Origin: Rhizobium sp. RU36D
Lineage (GTDB): Bacteria; Pseudomonadota; Alphaproteobacteria; Rhizobiales; Rhizobiaceae
Length of the DNA stretch: 64,000 nucleotides
Direction of reading: 5' to 3'
Assembly: GCF_900176345.1 (NCBI RefSeq)
Contig: NZ_FWXU01000022.1
Span: forward strand, 1-64,000
The notes under the pieces are model-generated. The model saw only the letters and a list, made by a program, of their open reading frames with translations. It was not told where the DNA came from and did no database searches. How positions within the stretch are numbered: the stretch's first letter is position 1; each line of letters opens with the position of its first letter. The translations under genes were made by a program, and so were the position numbers. Shown here piece by piece: positions 37,648 through 46,848 of the stretch.

Positions 37648-38076
37648 ATGTCAAAGCTACGTCTTCGCATCCTTCCGGCACTGCTGGCCGTAGCCTTTCT
37701 GAGCGGATGTACCACCACATCAGGTGGTACCAGCAGCAGCGGCCTGTTTGGCGGTCGCAAGGCCTCGTCTTCAGCCGTCTATATCGCAGCCCTTCAGGGC
37801 GGGATCGTGTCGCGCACGGGCTTGGAGCTGAGCGGCAGCGAAAAGCAGCGGGCGCTTGAGGCGGAATACCGCGCCCTGGAAGCTGCCGCCGGCGGCCAGC
37901 CGATTGTCTGGCAGGGCTCCAGCGTGTCAGGCGAAGTGGTGGCCGCGGCGCCCTACCAGGTCGGCTCGCAGAACTGCCGGCAGTATTCCCACAAGATCGT
38001 CTCGGGTGGCCGAGAGCTTGCCGCCCGCGGCGCGGCCTGCCGAAATGACAATGGAACCTGGACGCCCTTGACTTAA
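37648..38076 (+). CDS. lipoprotein, 17 kDa surface antigen-like
   Basis: 142 aa. Lipobox LSGC with lipidated C21, a Ser/Gly/Thr-rich linker, then a domain with SSAVYIAALQGGIVSRTGLELSGSEKQRALEAEYRAL and NCRQYSHKIVSGGRELAARGAACRNDNGTW, resembling the C-terminal half of rickettsial 17-kDa/RT0821-type surface antigens. Probably outer-membrane anchored. Function unknown. It lies between feuQ and the ccm operon. Confidence 0.8.
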   Translation: MSKLRLRILPALLAVAFLSGCTTTSGGTSSSGLFGGRKASSSAVYIAALQGGIVSRTGLELSGSEKQRALEAEYRALEAAAGGQPIVWQGSSVSGEVVAAAPYQVGSQNCRQYSHKIVSGGRELAARGAACRNDNGTWTPLT

Positions 38077-38194
38077 GTCAAGGTTGCGGCGCTAACATCG
38101 GCATACTCAGAAGCCGTGCGGCCAATCGCCTCAAATTCTCGCGAGCGCGCCTTTGGCTGTTGGATTGGGTCGCTGCTTACTTTAATTGGGCTTC

Positions 38195-39346
38195 ATGCTG
38201 TTCTGGATCGTTATCGCCGTCTTGACGGTCGTCGTCGTCATCGCCCTCCTGCTGCCCCTGACCAGGAGTTCGGCGGTTGCCACCGAACGTGCGGCGGGCG
38301 AGGCAGCCGTTTACCGGGATCAACTGGCCGAAATCGAACGTGACAAGGCCTCCGGCCTGATCAGCGCCGAGGATGCCGATTATGCGCGTGCCGAAGTGGG
38401 ACGCCGGCTGCTGGCGATCGACAGGCAGGGCGAGGCGAGTGCCGCGGCCCGCCGGCGCCATCCCCTAGTCGAGGCCTTCGTGGTCGTGCTGTTGCCGGCC
38501 GTTGGCCTCGGGCTCTACCTGCTGACGGGGAGCCCTGGAACGCCGGCCGCACCGCTGGCCGCGCGGCTGGAAAACCCCGGCGACAACATGGATCTGCTGG
38601 TGGCCAAGGCCGAGCGGCACCTGGCGCAGAACCCCGGTGACGGCAATGGCTGGGACGTGCTGGCGCCGATCTATTTCAAGGCCATGCGCCTGGGCGATGC
38701 GGAAATGGCCTATCGCAATGCGCTGCGGATCTTAGGGCCGAGCGCCGAGCGCTTGACTGGCCTTGCCGAGGTGCTGGTGACCAATGCCGACGGCGTGGTG
38801 ACCGATGACGCCCGCATGGCCTTTGAAAACGCGCTGAAGGTCGATCCGGCCCATCCCAAGGCGCAATTCTATCTGGCGCTGGGGCTGGAGCAGGCCGGAC
38901 GGGCAAGCGAGGCTAAGGCCGCCTTCGAGACGCTGGCGCGCAATTCTCCCCCCGATGCACCCTGGCAGCCCCTGGTGGCCCAGCATATCGCCAAGAACGG
39001 CGGCGGCCCGCTGGCGGGTGCGGCGCCGCCGGTTGCGACGGCACCCGCGCTGGGCGGGCCGAGCGCCGAGGACGTGGCGGCCGCGCAGCAGATGACGCCC
39101 GAGCAGCAGATGGACATGATCCGCGGCATGGTGGCCAATCTGGACGCCAAGCTCAAGGAAGAACCCAATAATTTCGAAGGCTGGATGCGTCTGGTGCGAT
39201 CCTATGCCATGCTGAAGGAGACGGACCAGGCAATGGCCGCGCTGAAGACCGGTCTGGGCGTATTCCCGGCCGATAGCGAGCGGGGCGGGCAACTGGTGGC
39301 GTTGGCGCGGGAACTGGGACTACCGGCCGAGGAGGCACTGAAGTGA
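38195..39346 (+). CDS. ccmI: cytochrome c biogenesis protein CcmI (CycH)
   Basis: 383 aa. Two membrane helices (MLFWIVIAVLTVVVVIALLLP and VEAFVVVLLPAVGLGLYLLTG) surround a cytoplasmic RDQLAEIERDKASGLIS leucine-zipper-like loop; the periplasmic part has TPR repeats (about 140-380) that hold apocytochrome c for heme attachment. Start ATG 38195; TTG 38186 is possible. Overlaps ccmE by 4 bp. Confidence 0.93.
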   Translation: MLFWIVIAVLTVVVVIALLLPLTRSSAVATERAAGEAAVYRDQLAEIERDKASGLISAEDADYARAEVGRRLLAIDRQGEASAAARRRHPLVEAFVVVLLPAVGLGLYLLTGSPGTPAAPLAARLENPGDNMDLLVAKAERHLAQNPGDGNGWDVLAPIYFKAMRLGDAEMAYRNALRILGPSAERLTGLAEVLVTNADGVVTDDARMAFENALKVDPAHPKAQFYLALGLEQAGRASEAKAAFETLARNSPPDAPWQPLVAQHIAKNGGGPLAGAAPPVATAPALGGPSAEDVAAAQQMTPEQQMDMIRGMVANLDAKLKEEPNNFEGWMRLVRSYAMLKETDQAMAALKTGLGVFPADSERGGQLVALARELGLPAEEALK

Positions 39347-39792
39347 CACGCAAGCAGAAACGGCTGGCGGTGATTGCCGGCGGGATGAGCTTCATCATCA
39401 TCGCCGTGTTCCTGGTGATGTTCGCCTTCGGGCAGGCGGTTGCCTATTTCTACATGCCCTCCGATATCGCCAAGACGCCGGTGGAACCCGGCACCCGCAT
39501 CCGCCTGGGCGGACTGGTCGGCGATGGTTCCGTGGTGCGCGGCGAGGGATCGACCGTGAGGTTTACCGTGACCGATGGCGGCGGGACCGTGCCCGTGACC
39601 TATACCGGGATCCTGCCCGACCTGTTTCGCGAGGGACAGGGCGTCGTGACGGAAGGGCGCTTCGAGCCCGGCAGCCAGACCTTCGTGGCCGATACCGTGC
39701 TTGCCAAGCATGACGAGAACTACATGCCGAAGGAAGTGGCCGACCGCCTGAAAGAAGACGGCATCTGGCAGGGCGAGGGGGCCACGCAATGA
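39343..39792 (+). CDS. ccmE: heme chaperone CcmE (CycJ)
   Basis: 149 aa. One N-terminal membrane helix and an OB-fold. The covalent heme-binding His lies in VLAKHDENYMP (H123), and RIRLGGLV and FREGQGVV(T)EG are family motifs. GTG start overlapping the ccmI stop. Overlaps ccmF by 4 bp. Confidence 0.94.
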   Translation: MTRKQKRLAVIAGGMSFIIIAVFLVMFAFGQAVAYFYMPSDIAKTPVEPGTRIRLGGLVGDGSVVRGEGSTVRFTVTDGGGTVPVTYTGILPDLFREGQGVVTEGRFEPGSQTFVADTVLAKHDENYMPKEVADRLKEDGIWQGEGATQ

Positions 39793-41786
39793 TCATCGAA
39801 CTCGGACATTACGCCCTGGTGCTGGCGCTGGCCACGGGTCTCGTGGTTTCCCTCATTCCGCTGATCGGCGCGCGTCGCGGCGACGAGGCGATGATGTCCG
39901 TCGGTGTGACCGGTTCGCTCACGCAGTTTGCGCTGGTTCTGCTCTCCTTCGCCGTGCTCACCTACGCCTATATGGTCTCCGACTTCTCGGTGCAGAATGT
40001 CTGGGAGAACTCCCATTCGCTGATGCCGGCGATCTACAAGTTCTCCGGCGTGTGGGGCAATCACGAAGGATCGATGCTTCTGTGGCTGCTGATCCTGACC
40101 CTGTTTTCCGCGCTGGTGGCCTGGTTCGGCAGCAATCTTCCAAGCCGCCTGAAGGCCAATGTGCTGTCGGTGCAGGCCTGGATTTCCACGGCTTTCCTGC
40201 TTTTCATCCTGCTGACGTCGAACCCCTTCATCCGCATCGGTCCGGTGCCGGCGGAAGGCCGCGACCTCAATCCCGTGCTGCAGGATATCGGGCTGGCGAT
40301 CCATCCGCCGCTGCTCTATCTCGGCTATGTCGGTTTTTCCGTCTGTTTCTCCTTCGCCGTCGCGGCACTGATCGAGGGCCGCATCGACGCGGCCTGGGCG
40401 CGCTGGGTGCGGCCGTGGACGCTGGCGGCCTGGACCTTCCTGACGGCGGGCATCTCCATGGGCTCCTATTGGGCCTATTACGAGCTGGGCTGGGGCGGCT
40501 GGTGGTTCTGGGATCCGGTCGAAAACGCCTCCTTCATGCCCTGGCTTGCCGGTACGGCGCTCCTGCATTCGGCCGTGGTGATGGAAAAGCGCGAGGCGCT
40601 GAAGATCTGGACGGTGCTGCTTGCCATCCTCACCTTCTCGCTGTCGCTGCTCGGAACTTTCCTGGTGCGCTCGGGCGTGCTGACATCCGTTCATGCCTTT
40701 GCCACTGATCCAAGCCGTGGCATCTTCATCCTGGCAATCCTCTGTCTTTTCATCGGCGGGGCGCTTGCCCTGTTTGCGCTGAGGGCGCCGACGCTGAAGA
40801 GCGGAGGCCTGTTCCAGCCGATTTCCCGCGAAGGCGCGCTCGTTCTCAACAACCTGATCCTGACCGTTTCTGCGGCCACGGTGCTGGTCGGCACGCTCTA
40901 TCCGCTGGTGCTGGAAACCTTGACCGGCGAGAAGATTTCGGTCGGTGCGCCGTTCTTTAACCTGACCTTCGGCCTGCTGATGACGCCGATCCTGATCGCC
41001 CTGCCGTTTGGGCCGCTGCTCGCCTGGAAGCGCGGTGATGTGCTGGGAGCCATGCAGCGGCTTTACGTGGCGGCAGCGCTGGCGCTGGTGGTGGGTCTGG
41101 CGCTCTACTATGCCGAAAACGGCGGGCCCGTGATGGCCGTGGCCGGACTGGCGGCCGGCTTCTTCCTGATGTTCGGGGCGATTGCGGACCTCTGGTACCG
41201 CGCCGGTTTCGGCAAGCAGACCTTCTCTATCGCCCTTCGCCGGCTGAAAGGCCTGCCGCGCTCGGCCTTCGGCACGGCGCTTGCACATTTCGGTTTCGGC
41301 GTGACGGTGCTCGGCATCGTGGCGGTCACGACCTTCGAAACGGAAAACGTGGTCGAGATGAAGCAGGGCATGACGACGGAGGCCGGTGGCTACAGCCTGA
41401 CCTTCGACGGACTGCGCTCGGCCATCGGCCCGAACTATACCGAGGAGCAGGGACATTTCACCGTGCGCCAGGGTGGCGTCGAGGTGGGCGATGTCTGGTC
41501 GTCCAAGCGGCTTTACACCGCAAGGCGCATGCCGACGACGGAAGCCGGCATCCTGACCTTCGGCTTGAGCCAGCTCTACGTGTCGCTGGGTGACCCCATG
41601 GATGGCGGCGGCATGGTCGTGCGTATCTGGTGGAAACCCTACATCCTCTGCATCTGGGGCGGAACATTGATCATGATGGTCGGCGGGTTTGTCTCGCTCT
41701 CCGATCGGCGGTTGAGAGTGGGTGCGCCGAGCCGCAAGGCGAAGCCGGTGAAGGCAATGCCGGGTGGGCTGGAGGCTGCAGAGTGA
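39789..41786 (+). CDS. ccmF: heme lyase CcmF (CycK)
   Basis: 665 aa, polytopic (about 15 helices). The periplasmic tryptophan-rich heme site reads ELGWGGWWFWDPVENASFMPWL, with HEGSMLLW and HPPLLYLGYVG supplying conserved histidines. Together with CcmH and CcmI it ligates heme to apocytochrome c. Ends just before a RIME-like repeat. Confidence 0.95.
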   Translation: MIIELGHYALVLALATGLVVSLIPLIGARRGDEAMMSVGVTGSLTQFALVLLSFAVLTYAYMVSDFSVQNVWENSHSLMPAIYKFSGVWGNHEGSMLLWLLILTLFSALVAWFGSNLPSRLKANVLSVQAWISTAFLLFILLTSNPFIRIGPVPAEGRDLNPVLQDIGLAIHPPLLYLGYVGFSVCFSFAVAALIEGRIDAAWARWVRPWTLAAWTFLTAGISMGSYWAYYELGWGGWWFWDPVENASFMPWLAGTALLHSAVVMEKREALKIWTVLLAILTFSLSLLGTFLVRSGVLTSVHAFATDPSRGIFILAILCLFIGGALALFALRAPTLKSGGLFQPISREGALVLNNLILTVSAATVLVGTLYPLVLETLTGEKISVGAPFFNLTFGLLMTPILIALPFGPLLAWKRGDVLGAMQRLYVAAALALVVGLALYYAENGGPVMAVAGLAAGFFLMFGAIADLWYRAGFGKQTFSIALRRLKGLPRSAFGTALAHFGFGVTVLGIVAVTTFETENVVEMKQGMTTEAGGYSLTFDGLRSAIGPNYTEEQGHFTVRQGGVEVGDVWSSKRLYTARRMPTTEAGILTFGLSQLYVSLGDPMDGGGMVVRIWWKPYILCIWGGTLIMMVGGFVSLSDRRLRVGAPSRKAKPVKAMPGGLEAAE

Positions 41787-41815
41787 GGGTTTGGCATCAG
41801 CTTTGGAGTTTGGGT

Positions 41816-41971
41816 ACCCCCCTCTGTCCTGCCGGACATCTCCCCCTCAAGGGGGGAGATCGGCGCGTGGCCGACGCTTCGGCCCTCACCGACAGCAGTG
41901 TTGGTCGCAAGGGCGGCATCTATCCGATCTCCCCCCTTGAGGGGGAGATGTCCGGCAGGACAGAGGGGGGT
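41816..41971 (+). repeat. RIME-like palindromic repeat between ccmF and ccmH
   Basis: Two inverted modules: CCCCCCTCTGTCCTGCCGGA with CATCTCCCCCTCAAGGGGGGAG (41817-41860), and its reverse complement ATCTCCCCCCTTGAGGGGGAG with TCCGGCAGGACAGAGGGGGG (41929-41971). The outer arms are perfect inverses, making a large palindrome of about 155 bp. Confidence 0.9.
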
Positions 41972-42484
41972 ATGCTCGGAGCGACTAGGAATACTGGACA
42001 TGGCAGGACTGGAGGCCGCGGCAAGTCGTGGCTCCAGGCCGCATTGCTGTTGCTTTCACTCCTCCTCTCGCCGCTCGCAGCCCATGCCGTCAATCCGGAC
42101 GAGATCCTGGCCGATCCCGTGCTGGAGGAACGCGCGCGGGGGCTTTCGGCGCAGTTGCGCTGCATGGTCTGCCAGAACCAGTCGATCGATGATTCCAATG
42201 CCGAACTGGCGCGCGACCTTCGCCTGCTGGTGCGCGACCGGATCGTGAAGGGCGAGACCGACGAACAGGTGATCGACTATGTCGTGTCGCGCTACGGCGA
42301 GTTCGTGCTGTTGAAGCCGCGGTTCTCGACACGGACGCTGCTCCTGTGGTCGGCGCCGGTCGTGCTGGCGGTTGCCGGTGCCTCCGCCATGTTTCTCTTC
42401 ACCCGTCGCCGGCAGAAGGCTGGCGCCATCGCCAAGCTCTCGGACGAGGAAGAGGCTCGCCTCAAGGCGCTTCTCGACGAGTGA
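41972..42484 (+). CDS. ccmH: cytochrome c maturation thioredox subunit CcmH (CycL)
   Basis: 170 aa. Signal/anchor helix (LQAALLLLSLLLSPLAAHA), then LRCMVCQNQ with redox C64 and C67, and a C-terminal helix (LLLWSAPVVLAVAGASAMFLF). It reduces the CxxCH of apocytochrome. ATG 41972 is preceded by GAGGGGGG, which is the end of the RIME-like repeat. The frame stays open upstream through the repeat to a GTG overlapping the ccmF stop, which would give a much longer leader. The N-region of the leader (about 20 residues) is unusually long. Confidence 0.9.
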   Translation: MLGATRNTGHGRTGGRGKSWLQAALLLLSLLLSPLAAHAVNPDEILADPVLEERARGLSAQLRCMVCQNQSIDDSNAELARDLRLLVRDRIVKGETDEQVIDYVVSRYGEFVLLKPRFSTRTLLLWSAPVVLAVAGASAMFLFTRRRQKAGAIAKLSDEEEARLKALLDE

Positions 42485-42928
42485 TCCGAACACTCAGACC
42501 GCTGGCAAAAAAGTCGTTGAGGCTCGTTCCAGAACGTCTATAGGCAAAACATTTACCACCGGCCTCTGAGCCTGCTTCCAGCGCGATCAAGTCTTTGATC
42601 GCAATAAACTCTTCCTGCGGCGCAGACGCGCCGCTGCTGGATGCCGGATCAAGTCCGGCATGACGAAAAGTAACTTTGTCAGCGGCCTGACGGCGGCTGT
42701 CGCCGTCGGTTTCCTGTTGCATAAACTTTAGGGCAACCCGGCGACACGGTTGGCCGATGGGGTAGCGCGCAGCCCGTGGATGCCTTCCACCTTGCCAAAA
42801 GCTTTCGGCCAACATTACGAAAGTTTCATCGATCGGACAGTTCCTAGTAAGGTGTCGCATCCTATATCTGCATCATCCACCGCCGCCGATTTCCGGCAAT
42901 AATGCAAAGATGATGAAGGTAACAAACG
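42485..42928. other. intergenic region upstream of degP
   Basis: No gene is seen. It contains the rhizobial palindrome at 42641-42661 and moderately AT-rich DNA from 42800 on that should hold the protease promoter; I could not identify a sigma-factor-specific site. Confidence 0.5.
42641..42661. repeat. short rhizobial palindrome (8-bp stem, TCAAG loop)
   Basis: Arms ATGCCGGA (42641-42648) and TCCGGCAT (42654-42661) around TCAAG; the same design as 142-164. Confidence 0.7.
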
Positions 42929-44482
42929 ATGCCTAAGATCAAGACTGGACGTTCCTCGCTCACCACGATCCTGAAGACCACGACTGCGGCCGGTCTCGCG
43001 GCCGTGCTCTTCGCTGGCGCGCTTCCTGCGATCGTATCGCCCCTCCATGCCGAGCCTGTAGCGGTCACCGCGCCGCAGATCCCGAGCTTCGCCGACGTGG
43101 TCGATGCCGTGAAGCCGGCCGTCGTTTCCGTGCGCGTCGAAAGCAACGTGCAGCCGGCCTCCTCCGACGACAGCAATTTCAGCTTCAACTTCGGCGGCCG
43201 CAGCTTTGACGACCTGCCGGATGATCATCCGCTGAAGCGCTTTTTCCGCGAATTCGGCGGTCCTGGCAATGAGGCTCGTCCCGGTCCGCGCGGCCAGGGT
43301 CCGCATGGCCAGGGACGCCTGCGCCCGACCTCGCAGGGCTCGGGCTTCTTCATCTCTGAGGATGGCTATATCGTTACCAACAACCACGTGGTCGATGACG
43401 GCGCGGCCTTCGTCGTCGTGATGGATGACGGTACCGAACTCGATGCCAAGCTGATCGGCAAGGACAGCCGCACCGACCTCGCCGTGCTGAAGGTCGACAA
43501 GCCCGACCGCAAGTTCACCTATGTCAAGTTTGCGGAAGGCGACGGCGCCCGCGTCGGCGACTGGGTCGTGGCCGTCGGTAACCCCTTCGGCCTTGGCGGC
43601 ACGGTGACCGCCGGTATCGTCTCGGCTCGCGGCCGCGACATTGGCTCCGGTCCCTATGACGATTACCTGCAGATTGACGCGGCCGTGAACCGTGGCAACT
43701 CCGGCGGTCCCGGCTTCAACCTCAAGGGTGAGGTCGTCGGCATCAACACCGCGATCTTCTCGCCGTCGGGCGGCAATGTAGGCATCGCCTTCGCGATCCC
43801 GGCAGCGGTCGCAAAGGACGTGGTCGCCGACCTGATGAAGGACGGTTCGGTATCGCGCGGCTGGCTCGGCGTGCAGATCCAGCCTGTCAGCAAGGACATC
43901 GCCGAATCCCTCGGCCTGGCCGAAGCAAGTGGCGCGCTGGTCGTGGCACCGCAGGCCGGATCGCCGGGCGAGAAGGCGGGCATCAAGCAGGGTGACGTCG
44001 TCACGGCCGTCAATGGTGAACCTGTCAAGGATCCCCGCGACCTGGCCAAGCGCATTGCCCGCTTCGCGCCTGGTTCCCAGGTGGACGTCTCGCTGTGGCG
44101 CGACGGCAAGGCGACATCCGTGAAGGTCGACCTCGGCAGCCTGCCGGCCGAAGAGCGGGCTGCTGCCGAAACGCCTGACCAGCCCGAAAACCGTGCTGCC
44201 CCGACTGAGCAGGCACTGGCCAGCCTTGGGCTTAGCGTAACCCCGTCCGAGGACGGCAAGGGCCTCTCGATCGTCGACATCGATCCGGACTCGGACGCTG
44301 CCGACAAGGGCATCAAGACCGGCGAGAAGATCACCTCGGTGAATAACCAGCAGGTGTCTTCGGCAGCCGACGTTGCCAAGGTGATCGACCAGGCGAAGAA
44401 GGAAGGCCGCACCCGCGCGCTGTTCCAGATCGAGGCCGAGAACGGCAGCCGCTTCGTCGCCCTTCCCATCAACCAGGGCTGA
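42929..44482 (+). CDS. degP: Do-family periplasmic serine endoprotease (DegP-like)
   Basis: 517 aa. Signal peptide in the first 40 or so residues; trypsin-like domain with H153 (NNHVV), D183 (TDLAVLKV) and S258 (RGNSGGPGFN); two PDZ domains (about 300-380 and 420-510). It degrades or refolds misfolded envelope proteins. A low-complexity GPRGQGPHGQGRLRP loop precedes the catalytic His. A strong hairpin follows; the two-component pair downstream may regulate it (inference from position). Confidence 0.94.
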   Translation: MPKIKTGRSSLTTILKTTTAAGLAAVLFAGALPAIVSPLHAEPVAVTAPQIPSFADVVDAVKPAVVSVRVESNVQPASSDDSNFSFNFGGRSFDDLPDDHPLKRFFREFGGPGNEARPGPRGQGPHGQGRLRPTSQGSGFFISEDGYIVTNNHVVDDGAAFVVVMDDGTELDAKLIGKDSRTDLAVLKVDKPDRKFTYVKFAEGDGARVGDWVVAVGNPFGLGGTVTAGIVSARGRDIGSGPYDDYLQIDAAVNRGNSGGPGFNLKGEVVGINTAIFSPSGGNVGIAFAIPAAVAKDVVADLMKDGSVSRGWLGVQIQPVSKDIAESLGLAEASGALVVAPQAGSPGEKAGIKQGDVVTAVNGEPVKDPRDLAKRIARFAPGSQVDVSLWRDGKATSVKVDLGSLPAEERAAAETPDQPENRAAPTEQALASLGLSVTPSEDGKGLSIVDIDPDSDAADKGIKTGEKITSVNNQQVSSAADVAKVIDQAKKEGRTRALFQIEAENGSRFVALPINQG

Positions 44483-44490
44483 GCCACATA

Positions 44491-44524
44491 GCCAATCCCG
44501 GGCGCCGCCTCGCCCGGGATTGGC
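44491..44524 (+). terminator. strong 14-bp hairpin downstream of degP
   Basis: Perfect arms GCCAATCCCGGGCG (44491-44504) and CGCCCGGGATTGGC (44511-44524) with a 6-nt loop. There is no T-run, so it may be an mRNA 3' stabiliser or attenuator instead of an intrinsic terminator. Confidence 0.6.
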
Positions 44525-44681
44525 CAGGCCCAAGCCACTCGATGGGGCGTCGTGTCGGCGAGAGCCGCGCGGCGCCTCATTCGTTTCGAGAGAACACGCC
44601 ATGACGACATCCGCAACAGGACCTGCAATGCCAGCCGAATCCGGTTGGACGAGTGCGCCTGGCGAGGCTATTGTCCCGCGC

Positions 44682-45359
44682 ATGAAGATACTGGTCATCG
44701 AAGACGATCTGGAAGCCGCAGCCTATATGACGAAAGCCTTTCGCGAGGCCGGGATCGTCGTCGATCACGCCAGCGATGGCGAGAGCGGCCTCTTCATGGG
44801 CTCGGAAAACAGCTATGACGTCATGGTCATCGACCGCATGCTGCCGCGCCGCGATGGCTTGTCGGTGATCAGCGAGTTGCGCAAGCGCTCGATCAACACG
44901 CCGGTGCTGATTCTCTCGGCGCTTGGCCAGGTGGATGACCGCGTCACGGGGCTCAGGGCCGGTGGCGACGACTACCTGCCGAAGCCCTATGCCTTCAGCG
45001 AGCTTCTGGCGCGGGTGGAAGTGCTTGGCCGGCGCAAGGGCGCGCCCGAGCAGGACATGGTCTATCGGGTCGGAGACCTGGAACTCGACCGGCTGTCCCA
45101 CGAGGTCCGCCGGGCCGGCAAGGAAATCCTGCTGCAGCCGCGGGAATACCGGCTGCTTGAATATCTGATGAAGAATGCCGGCCAGGTGGTGACCCGCACC
45201 ATGCTGCTGGAAAATGTGTGGGACTATCATTTCGATCCGCAGACCAATGTGATTGACGTGCATGTGTCGCGGCTGCGTTCCAAGATAGAGAAGGACTTTG
45301 ACAGGCCGCTGCTGAAGACCATTCGCGGCGCCGGCTACATGATCAAGGACGAAGGCTGA
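44682..45359 (+). CDS. OmpR-family response regulator
   Basis: 225 aa. Receiver with EDD at 7-9 and D51 (VMVIDRMLPRRDG), winged helix ending IRGAGYMIKDEG. The start at 44682 gives the standard MKILVIEDD N-terminus; ATG 44601 has a better-spaced GAGAG and would add 27 residues, so the start is open. It is co-oriented with the kinase 7 bp downstream. Confidence 0.9.
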   Translation: MKILVIEDDLEAAAYMTKAFREAGIVVDHASDGESGLFMGSENSYDVMVIDRMLPRRDGLSVISELRKRSINTPVLILSALGQVDDRVTGLRAGGDDYLPKPYAFSELLARVEVLGRRKGAPEQDMVYRVGDLELDRLSHEVRRAGKEILLQPREYRLLEYLMKNAGQVVTRTMLLENVWDYHFDPQTNVIDVHVSRLRSKIEKDFDRPLLKTIRGAGYMIKDEG

Positions 45360-45366
45360 AGTTTCG

Positions 45367-46773
45367 ATGAGCCGCCTGTCTGTCCTGTTCAAGTCCACGG
45401 CCGTGCGCCTGTCGGCGCTCTACATCCTGCTGTTTGCACTCTGCGCCGCCTTCCTCGTCTTCTATGTCACTGCGCTGTCGGAGCGCTTGCTGAACCAGCA
45501 GACGCGCGATTCGCTGAAGACCGAAGTGGCGGAGGTGCAGCGCGCCTATGGCAATGGCGGCATGAACCAGATGCTGAGGATGATGGAACGGCGCGCCAGG
45601 CAGCCGGGCGCCAATCTCTATGTCATTGCAGGCCCGGCGGGCGAAATCCTGGCCGGCAATGTCGCCTCGGTGCAGCCGGGCGTGCTGGCGCGCGACGGCT
45701 GGACCGAGTTTCCCTTTCGCTATGAACGCTACACCGACAACGGCGATACCCGCCGGCACCTGGCGACGGCGCATGTGTTCCAGGTCGATAACGGCCTGCG
45801 GGTGCTGATCGGACGCGACCTTGGCGAGCCGACGAAGTTCCGGCTGCTGGTGCGTAATGCCCTGATGGTGGCGCTGGCAATCATGGGTGTGGGCGCGCTG
45901 CTGATCTGGTTCGGCATCGGCCGCAACGCCCTGAAGCGTATCGACCGGATGTCGGCGGCGAGCAAGAAGATCGTGGCCGGCGACCTTTCCCAGCGCCTGC
46001 CGATCGGCGGTTCCGGCGACGAGTTCGACCGCCTGTCCGGTTCGCTCAACGACATGCTCGGCCGGATCGAGAAGCTGAACGAGGGCTTGCGGCAGGTGTC
46101 CGACAACATCGCCCATGACCTGAAGACGCCGCTGACACGGCTGCGCAACAAGGCGGCCGACGGACTGGCCGAGCAGGACGAAACGGCAAGACGGGCCGCC
46201 TTGGAAGGCATCATAGCCGAATCCGACCAACTGATCCGCACCTTCAACGCGCTGCTGATGATCTCTCGCGTGGAGGCGGGCTCCATTGCTGCCGAACTCA
46301 CCGATATAGACATCTCTGCGATCGCGGCCGATAGCGCCGAACTCTACGAGCCCGTGGCGGAAGAGGCTGGGCAGGAACTGCTAACCGAGATCGCGCCGGG
46401 GCTGATGGTGCATGGCAACCGCGAACTCATCGGCCAGGCCATTACCAACCTGATCGACAACGCCATCAAATATGCCGACGGGGCGAAAACCCCGGAGATC
46501 AAGCTCAGCCTTGTTCGCCGCGGCGGGGAAGTCTGCCTTTCCATCGCCGACCATGGCCCGGGCGTTGCTGCCGACCGCCGGGAGGACGTGGTCAAACGGT
46601 TCGTCCGGCTGGACGCCAGCCGCTCCAAGCCGGGAACGGGGCTGGGGCTGTCTCTCGTCGTGGCGGTCATGGACCTGCATGGCGGCCGGCTTGAGCTTTC
46701 CGACACGGTGCCGGGCGCTGACGAAGGTCGCGGCCTGACGGCGACCATGGTCTTTCCGGCGGCCAAGCCCTAA
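45367..46773 (+). CDS. sensor histidine kinase (partner of the preceding regulator)
   Basis: 468 aa. Two membrane helices (about 15-37 and 160-185) around a periplasmic sensor domain, HAMP, H250 in NIAHDLKTPLTRLRNK, ATPase domain with NLIDNAIKYAD, DHGPGVA and GTGLGLSLV. The signal is unknown; its position after degP suggests envelope stress. Confidence 0.9.
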   Translation: MSRLSVLFKSTAVRLSALYILLFALCAAFLVFYVTALSERLLNQQTRDSLKTEVAEVQRAYGNGGMNQMLRMMERRARQPGANLYVIAGPAGEILAGNVASVQPGVLARDGWTEFPFRYERYTDNGDTRRHLATAHVFQVDNGLRVLIGRDLGEPTKFRLLVRNALMVALAIMGVGALLIWFGIGRNALKRIDRMSAASKKIVAGDLSQRLPIGGSGDEFDRLSGSLNDMLGRIEKLNEGLRQVSDNIAHDLKTPLTRLRNKAADGLAEQDETARRAALEGIIAESDQLIRTFNALLMISRVEAGSIAAELTDIDISAIAADSAELYEPVAEEAGQELLTEIAPGLMVHGNRELIGQAITNLIDNAIKYADGAKTPEIKLSLVRRGGEVCLSIADHGPGVAADRREDVVKRFVRLDASRSKPGTGLGLSLVVAVMDLHGGRLELSDTVPGADEGRGLTATMVFPAAKP

Positions 46774-46848
46774 CCTGCACCCCGAGTACAGATTCGCGGA
46801 GCGGGAGAGCCGCGAGCTGTGGGAGTTTGGGGCAGGAGGCTGGACTAT

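Noticed and set aside
39720..41456. 578-codon minus frame opposite ccmF
   Set aside because: Antisense shadow; composition is Gln/Arg/His-rich and has no family features.
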